NCBI GenBank assembly: GCA_009760885.1
Contig: CM019716.1
Location: forward strand, 1,032,001 to 1,096,000
Source: Achatina immaculata
Lineage: Eukaryota; Mollusca; Gastropoda; Stylommatophora; Achatinidae
Length of the DNA: 64,000 bases
Direction of reading: 5' to 3'
Position numbers and translations under genes: made by a program. Under the pieces are notes generated by a model, which was not told the DNA's origin, did not search any database, and was given only the letters and a program-made list of their open reading frames with translations. How positions within the stretch are numbered: position 1 is the first letter of the stretch; each line of letters begins with the position of its first letter. Positions 54,501-63,500 of this stretch are shown here, one piece after another.

Positions 54501-57500
54501 TATTTAGGTAAGTAAAACAGCGAAGTAATCTAAAACAATATCTGAATCTAAATCAGCGAAATGTCACGAAAATTCTTACAACGAACACGTCAACATGAAT
54601 AACAGACATTGTTGTTTGTTCTTTATTTTGTAACATGACCCTTTGGTCGCGTTTGATGTGTTTGATAGGTCACTTTTTGCTGTTTGCGCAATTTTCACCA
54701 TGACCTCTTTTCATAGGATATGGTATAAAACCTTGCTGTGAGGGGCTGTAAAAACGGGCAGAACAGACAGGAAACTATAAAGCGACCAAATGACCTTTGA
54801 TCAGCTCTTGCCTTCCAATAATTTATCCCGGCGCAGAGCTTTAGAGGAGGCCGGGGATGAGGACTTTGGAGGATGGTGTCGTGAGGACATCGAGTGATAG
54901 ATATGGGATGAAAAATGAGAATGCGTAATTTCAAATTCTTACGTTTCAGCTATTTTACCAACATTTGTAATGTCAGCAGTGATTTACTGCCTGATTATCT
55001 TCGTTGTTCCTGTTTCTAAAACCTGCACGATTTCTATATTTTCTCAATGTTACTATTTCACTCTTCATGCATGAAAAGCGGAGCAGCGATATCAAAGACG
55101 AAAGTGGGGTTTAATCCCACAGTGCACATAAACGAAATGTTAATTGTTTCCGTTTCTCTGTCTAAAACAAATGGGCATTCCTCATTTTATTTAGTTAAGT
55201 AAAACAGCGAAGTAGTCTAAAACAATCCGGACATCTGGAATCTAAATCAGCGAAATGTCACGAAAATTCTTACAACGAACACGTCAACATGAATAACAGA
55301 CATTGTTGTTTGTTCTTTATTTTGTAACATGAGCCTTTGGTCGCGTTTGATGTGTTTGATAGGTCACTTTTTGCTGTTTGCGCAATTTTCACCATGACCT
55401 CTTTTCATAGGATATGGTATAAAACCTTGCTGTGAAGGGCTGTAAAAGCAGGCAGAACAGACAGGAAACTATAAAGCGACCAAATGATCTTTGATCAGCT
55501 CTTGCCTTCCAATAATTTATCCCGGAGATCAATAACTGGAAGTCAAATCGGTAATAAATTCACCATCTAACAACGTTAGATGCCACTTTTTATGTGCAAA
55601 ATGCATGCATTTGTTGTTAGAAGAGGTAAGAAAACGCTGACAGATGCATCGTGGGATTGGACTGCGGTGCAAAGTGAAAAAATATTTGTTCCAGGGAGAA
55701 ATATCACATTACATTATCAAAATCCCTAGGAAAAATACAATACAAACAGCAAGTCGAGGAAGTTTGGGGAAAAAAACCCACATTTCATGCACGCTAGTGA
55801 AAACTAAAACCACGATGTCGCGAATTCCTCCTTGATGATCACAACATGGAAATGAAGGCAAAGGCTATAGATGCTTTCAGCCTTCACCCGACACGAGACT
55901 TACCTCGAAGACAACAAAAGGAAACTTAGCTCAGTAGATGGATCGTGGTGTGTTGGGAGACGAACGAGTAATATGGAGACCACAGATAGCCATGTTTTGG
56001 TAGAATAAACAAAGAGTTACTTCAATAAAGTTGGCGCAGAGGTTCGGACAGTAAACGGTAGAAACGGTCTTGTCATTCTGCTTGAACCAGCAGTCAGAAT
56101 ACGAATCTCAGCTCATGACATTAATAAGGATCTACCCAACCCCAAAGTAGTTCTGGTGTGGAAGAAATGAGAGGACACCTACGACGTTGGTGCTACCATT
56201 TTTTTTTTATAAAACGGAACAGAAATAGGTCACATTACAAAAGGAAATAGAATGATAAACCTTGGTGCCACTGGTTTCAGATTAGGGGACCACGTACAGA
56301 GACATATGTACGATATCACTCAGCATGCTTCGAAACCAGTCTTCAATCATTTCAATAGCCCCAACCACAGAGGCAAATCTGATTTTCTGGCAACAGCCAT
56401 CAAACAATGTCAAGAAAGAAGCCGCCTAGCGCTTGAGAACTGCTACACTAAGGGATACGGGACGCTGGAACCACATTGTTTTAACTCGCTATTCAGATAC
56501 ATCTAACATTCCTCTCTTTCCAATCAAAATCCTTCTGCACTAAGTTCCACTCCCTACTCACTTGTAAGACATAGTTCAGAATCTCCTCGCAGCATCACAT
56601 TACAATCCCTCAACCCCAGCTATAATCACCGATTACACCTTCTCCCGGCTAGACTACCACTGTATCACTCTCTCTCCTCCTCACGGTCCCTCCCCCCATC
56701 CCACTATCCCATCCTTATTTACGACCTACCCACCACACACCACAAGTCTCCATTTAAACATTTTCTACACTTCAACATGCACATTTCTGAACACAGCCTA
56801 TTACAAGCCACAGCTTCTTACGAGTCACAGCTAAGTGCTCCATTCATGTTATTTTATTATATTTTTTACTGTTTTTTTTCAGATTTTTTTACATACCATT
56901 CATGTGAATTTATATGTTATCTTCCCTCTCTATTTCTTCGTCCTGTGTGTTTTTGTATAATTAAGGTTCATGCCGAAGCGCCTCAACTGTGTGCTCGTTA
57001 CTTAACAAAGCGATGCATACTTTCTTCCTAGTTTATACATTCTACAACAATTTTGTGTTATTGTTACTCATATATAAATGTAAATATGTTGGATATTGCT
57101 GGCGATTTGTTTTGACCTACCATGATGATGATGATGATGGTTTTGCTGGTCGTCGTAGTGAATGAGCCGTCATGGCTGTACTGAGTTCTGGGCCCTTCAT
57201 TCCAGCTGTAGTAACAGGTTTATCAGTACATGGAAGATATCGCTCTTTTCTCATTGCCCAAGTTGCATTGATACAGCCGTTTTCTTGAAACGTTTCGACA
57301 AACTAATGTAGCTCATTGACCAGCTTTGGGCTGCACAGTTTGATTGGTTGATTGGTACAAGATTACAAAATATTAAAATGGAAGAACTTATTTATGGGAA
57401 AATGGATAATAGACCAAAACAATCCCCTTGTTATGTACAACAGTACTAGAGGGAAAACCTTGTCTCCCTCATTACATGACCAACCCAGATTATCCTTCCT

Positions 57501-60500
57501 TCGCCTGTTGTATGATTAATGTGATGAATACTTCTGAAGCATCTGACATTAACACACATTACAAACATAACATTTAGAATATGAATCAATAAGTCTAAAA
57601 ATCAGTAATATATAATTTAATCTCACAATTTGAACCTCAGCAACAACAAACAATTGACAATGAAAACCAACATACGACAGGACAACATTAATACGTAATG
57701 TGGAAGAACAGTAGTATCGAATCGGTGAGTATGAAGATTCAGTGCAATAATATTTCAAGCATACTGTCCATAAAAAAGAAACGCATAGCTTATATAAGCT
57801 TCATTTGTTTATATGTTATGACAAAAATGATTTTCCCGGGTATCTCAAAAAAAAAAAAATTGTCACCAAGATATCAGATCCATGATTTGGCGTGAATTTT
57901 GCTATTCTCGTGTATAGTCAGAACCCTGCAGCTGCCCTTGGTTTTACCATAACTCACGTTGCGTTTATGAAAAAGTCGTAATTTTTGTGGTGAGCACAAC
58001 TCACTTTCCACGCAAATGAAACCCTATAAAAGGATGAGTTTACACAAACAAATTCAGTTAATTTTCAAGCAGACAGTTATGGCGCGTCTATCGCAAAATT
58101 TAAGAAACATTGCTATTGGTCGCCTGCAAGCAGGCGAAAGTCAAAGTCATGCTGCCAGGCATTTAAACGTGCAGCAGAGTACCATCAGTCGGCTTTGGCA
58201 CCGTTTCAAAGCCACTAGCTCAGCTGAAGACCGGCACCGCAGTGGACGACCCAGGGTGACAACAGCAGCTGATGATCGCTTTATTCTGGTTCATCACCTC
58301 AGAAACAGGTTTGCAACAGCTTCCTCAAGTGCCCAGTCATTGCTTACAGGACATTGTGTGTCTGATCAAACTGTTCAGAATAGACTGCATAAAGCTGGAG
58401 TGATGGAAGGACTACCTCACCGAGGTCCTGTCTTAACGAGATGTCATCGGCAAAATCGACTTATTTGGGCCAATCAGCATAGGCCCTGGACAATTGACAA
58501 TCAATAGAGACGTGTCTGGTTCAGTGACGAATCTTCCTTTTTGCTGCACCGCCATGATATGCGGAGAATGGTCTACCGTAGGCCACATGAACGTTTTGCC
58601 CAAAATTGCGTTGATGAAGCTCCGCCGTACGGTGGTGGAGGTGTAATGGTATGGGGAATGATCAATTTCAACGGAAGGAGTCCACTGGTGCAGACTGAAG
58701 GAGGCTTGAATACACAATGACACGTCAATGAAATTCTTCGACCCCATGTCCTTCCAATTTTGGTTGCTCAAAGGTCTGTATTTCAACAGCACAATGCTAG
58801 ACCCCATTCTGCACGGTTCACCACACAATTCTTGACTATCAACAACATGCTCACCCTTCCCTGGTCATCTATGGCGCGCCTATCGCAAAATTTACGAAAC
58901 ATTGCTATCATGTCTCCAGATATGAATCCGATCGAGCACCTATGGGATGAGTTCCAAAGACGTGTTTGTCGCCGAAACGTTTCTCCAGCCAGTCGTCGTG
59001 ATCTGTGGCAGGCACTCCAGGAAGAATGGGCAGCCATCCCACAGACGCACATCAGACATCTGATCGCATCAATGCCAAGGAGATGCCAGTCGCTGATCAA
59101 TGCAAGCGGAGGCCACACACCATACTAACTTGAGAACCCCTACGACTAACAAATTCTCGTCACACATATGCAAGAAACTATCAAGTGAGTGTTTAAACCC
59201 TTATGTATTATTGTGTGTAATTTGAAAATTTTATTCACTCAATTTAAAAAGCTATAGAATATCAAAGTTATGGCTAATATTGAGTCATCAGTAATTATGC
59301 GTTATATGAACATTCACTGGCCTACAATATTAATGTGATGAATTCAATGGACATATGTCATAGAAGACTCTCTGGGCCCTTACATAAAGCATTCATAAGA
59401 ATATGTCTGCAACTGCACCTAATCTTTCGCAGTCATAGCTGCACATGACATACATTACTATAATCAGCAATTGGTTTGCAATCGCACATAGTCCTTGGCA
59501 GTCATAAATACACATGGCATACATGACTATACTCAATATGCAAGCAGGCATATAGTCAGTATGAATGAATAATATATATATATATGCTATTATAATAATA
59601 TGCATACACTTTATAAGAACACATTATAATAATAATGCACACATAATAATGTATACACTGCTAATCCAATATGAATGATACTCAAGATGAAATCAAAGCA
59701 TATTAATAAGCAGTCACTTACTAATAAAATACTTGTATCATTACAACCTTAACCATTAATAGAACTTCAACACAAATTACATCACTACACATACTGACTC
59801 TAAACCTACATCAGCTTATTCCACACTGCAGACACAAAAACTTACACTAATGAGATGGGCACGGTCAGAAATCATAACTAAACAATCAGTCGTCCGAATC
59901 ACATAATATAACAGAAATTTACAGCGGAAATCCATCTGCACAATGAAAATACAACCTAGCCCGCCCATGCCTCACACACGAATCTGAACAAGACTGATTA
60001 ATACACATCTCTGATCACGGAAACAACGCGCTACCAAATCACGTGGACGATAACGTTTAGGTTCAAGGTCGTAGTCATCCTCGAATCCAAAACGCAGATT
60101 TCCCACAGGCCTTCACTTCCACTGTCGATGAAAATACTATATTTGAAACTTCTGCAGATGTTCAACTTAATTTACATCAACTTTTAAATGGAAGCAAATT
60201 ATCACGCTGTGTACTAGATTTGAAAGACAGATCTTTCATATCCTTTTTGTTAGATCTCCTTACAATTGATTTTTTTTTTCCTCCCGTTGTACCCACAGTG
60301 GAACACATAAAGAGAATTGAACTGATTACATCGTTTGCGTGTATTTTACAAATGAACCCAAGAACCAGGCTTCATCAAAGAAAGGAACATTGTCATCCCT
60401 ATCTCCTTAGAAATACTAAAGTAAAGGGAAAAAAAATTATGTTTATAAGCACCACACACACCGATAAATGTCGGCCATCTTTGTTAGGCTAGCTCTGACT

Positions 60501-63500
60501 GCCTCACCCTTATAGCACCGCAATCCTTGTTCCTTTTTACGTTGTTACTTGAGATTCATGGAACTTAACTGTTCAGATCGAGGCAACGGTCGCGATATTG
60601 GCAAACAATAACAAGATCAAACTAATACAAAAGCACTGATCACGTGCTTCGTCACGTGATCACTTAGGCCTGAAATCAGATTCTTCATTAAACATGCAGT
60701 TTGGGTTGGTTTTCTTTTAATGCTCCATTTGCGTACACAACATCACTGCTCAGATGGACAAACACAGAAACGTATATGCAGCATCGTGGGAGCTTCGCAA
60801 ACTTACTTTGTTGATAGACATGAATTCTTGAAGTTTACAATCCTGCGCTACAAAGAATCAAGCGAATTATGTCACATGTTTATACGCGTCGAGTATTTTT
60901 TCATGTGGTTATTATGTGTGCATGTTTACCATAATATTAATTTAACTCTAATGTTTTCTTCTCCTTCACTGTTTCGATTCCCTGGAGACCTGCATTTCTT
61001 TCTTAACCTAAATAGTTCTTAAAATATGTACTATAAACTGTTACAGTAATAGAACACAGTGGTATTCTCTTGTCATTTTTCATTCTCTCACGTCTTAAAG
61101 TGCTTTGTCTATGATTTTTTTTCGAGGTCTAACCATCTAATACTGTGTTCTATTACTTTACTCTGCGAAGGCCTCTTTTTCTCCTATTTGTAGAAATTTG
61201 TACAAACTGTTACAATTTGATGACGCACTCTAGCCTTGCGTCAGCAGCAGGGCATCTTGCTTACAACTGAGAGGCTTACAGGAGATCTATAGGGAGGCAA
61301 AGTTCCGTAAAGGACATGCAAATGATTGACTGACTCTAGCCTTGCACATGAGACAGAATGAATGTTTGAAAACAAGTTCTTGCTGAACAGTAAGTTCAAA
61401 AAATTGTGTGGATTTTCGGACTATGATTTAGAATTTCTTTCTTTTAGAAAATAATAACATTTTGATAATAAATGAACCATTGTCGTCATTATCATCGTCG
61501 TCAGTTGGTCAATATTCTTCAAAATGGTTGTTTTGGTAACTGACATGTTTAAAAGTATACAAGTGAGGTTACTGAATCCTGGGATAAGAGTGTTCTAGTG
61601 CACGCATGGACTGTCGTATGAAAACATTAAAAGAAATGAAGAAGTAATGTTAGTCGATGGATCATCCTCAATGCACATGGAACGATTAATTCATAAGTGC
61701 ACCGATACCATTTTCAATATTTCCATCACTACTTGGCGGCTGACGATGCCAGTTCTGTGTTGATTAACCAGTCTTCTTTGCTTCTCACTGTAGCGCTCTT
61801 GTCGGTGATTCGATCAATTTCTCTGAGTGAATTCAGGATATCAGTGTCGTCCATTGCCTGTCCATTCTCCACTGTAGCCATGCCAACAATCTATCCACCC
61901 TCCACTTTAGCCATGCCAGCAAGTCTGTCCGCCCTCCACTGTAGCCATGCCAGTAAGTCTGTCCACCTTCCATTGTAGCCATGCCACCAAGTCTGTCCAT
62001 CCTCCCCTGTAGCCATGCCAGCAAGTCTGTCCTCCCTCCACTGTAGCCATGCCACCAAGTCTGTCCATCCTCCACTGTGGCCATGTCACCAAGTCTGTCC
62101 ACCCTCCACTGTAGCCATGCCACCAAGTCTGTCCACCCTCCACTGTAGCCATGCCAGCAAGTCTGTCCACCCTCCACTTTAGCCATGCCAGCAAATCTGT
62201 CCACCCTCCACTGTATCCATGCCACCAAGTCTGTCCATCCTCCGCTGTAGCCATGCCAGCAAGTCTGTCTGCCCTCCACTGTAGCCATGCCAGCAAGTCT
62301 GTCCGCTCGTTCATTATCCCTCACCCCCGCATGACCTGGCACAAAATTGAAACAGATTTTTTTGTCAACCGCGATCTTCTTAATGACTCCAACCAGTGCT
62401 TTCGCATCCTACCCGACTCAGTTTTCCTGAGCATATCCACTGAGTCACTGAGAATACATGCGTGGGTGAAGGTCCGTGGTTAGTGCCATGACCTCCATAG
62501 TCAGGCTACTTGTGGTCAAACAAAAAGCACCACTGTCTTCCATCACCGTTCCGTTCTCCCTCCGACCTGTGCTGTATAAGTCCAGGAGCTTTGCCTATGT
62601 CTGACAACTGACCCATCTGTGTAGATGATCACAACGCACTCAGAAGAGTTCTCGGCAATCAAGGCCTGAACCTCTGCCTCCGCAGCCAATCGGTTTGTTG
62701 CCTGCATTCCCTATCCTGTGTGATACATACTGAGAAGGAAGTACAGCAGTCCGCTGGCATCAAAACCCATTCTTCGCCAGGTCCTGTGTCTTCAAGTGGA
62801 AAGTGATCTGTTGAACAATGTCCTATGCTTGCCCAATCCAGGATGTCCCTCTTTTTTTAATCTGGTGCCTTTTTTTTCACTCATAACCTCATTATGCAAT
62901 GAGTGATGAGTGCCTGCACTGACTCTGCACATGCCCGGCAAATTCTTGCTCTGTCCATCATGGTTGGAATAACAAGAAGATACCCCATGGCCCTGCACGA
63001 TGTGTATTTTTTGTGCACCCAAGTATGATTCATTCAAGTTTCTCCATCTGAGTCTGGCTGAGAGTAAGGATTGCCAGGGCATGTTCAACCACAGCAAGAG
63101 CAAAAGGAAATGCCTGAGGTGATGAAGGCGCGATCCCTCATATTCATGGGATTATTCATTTCCTGTTATTGCCGCCTGAAGAGGTCAGGTTACTCGCTGT
63201 TGCTGCGGACCTTGTGTTTCGTGTTGAGATGCTTCTTGTATACAGGAGGCTCGGAGATCTATTCTGAGATTCTTCATTCTACTTGGAAGATTGGAGTACC
63301 TATTTTAGGATTCTCCTTCTACTTGGGAAACTGGAGCACCTGTTCTGAGATTTTCCTTCTACCGGGGAGACTGGAGCAGCTATACGGGAATTCTCCTTCT
63401 ACTGGGGAGACTGGAGCACCTATTCTGAGATTATCCTTCTACTGGGGAGATTGGAGCATCTATTCTGAGATTCTCCTTCTACTGGGGAGATTAGATCATC

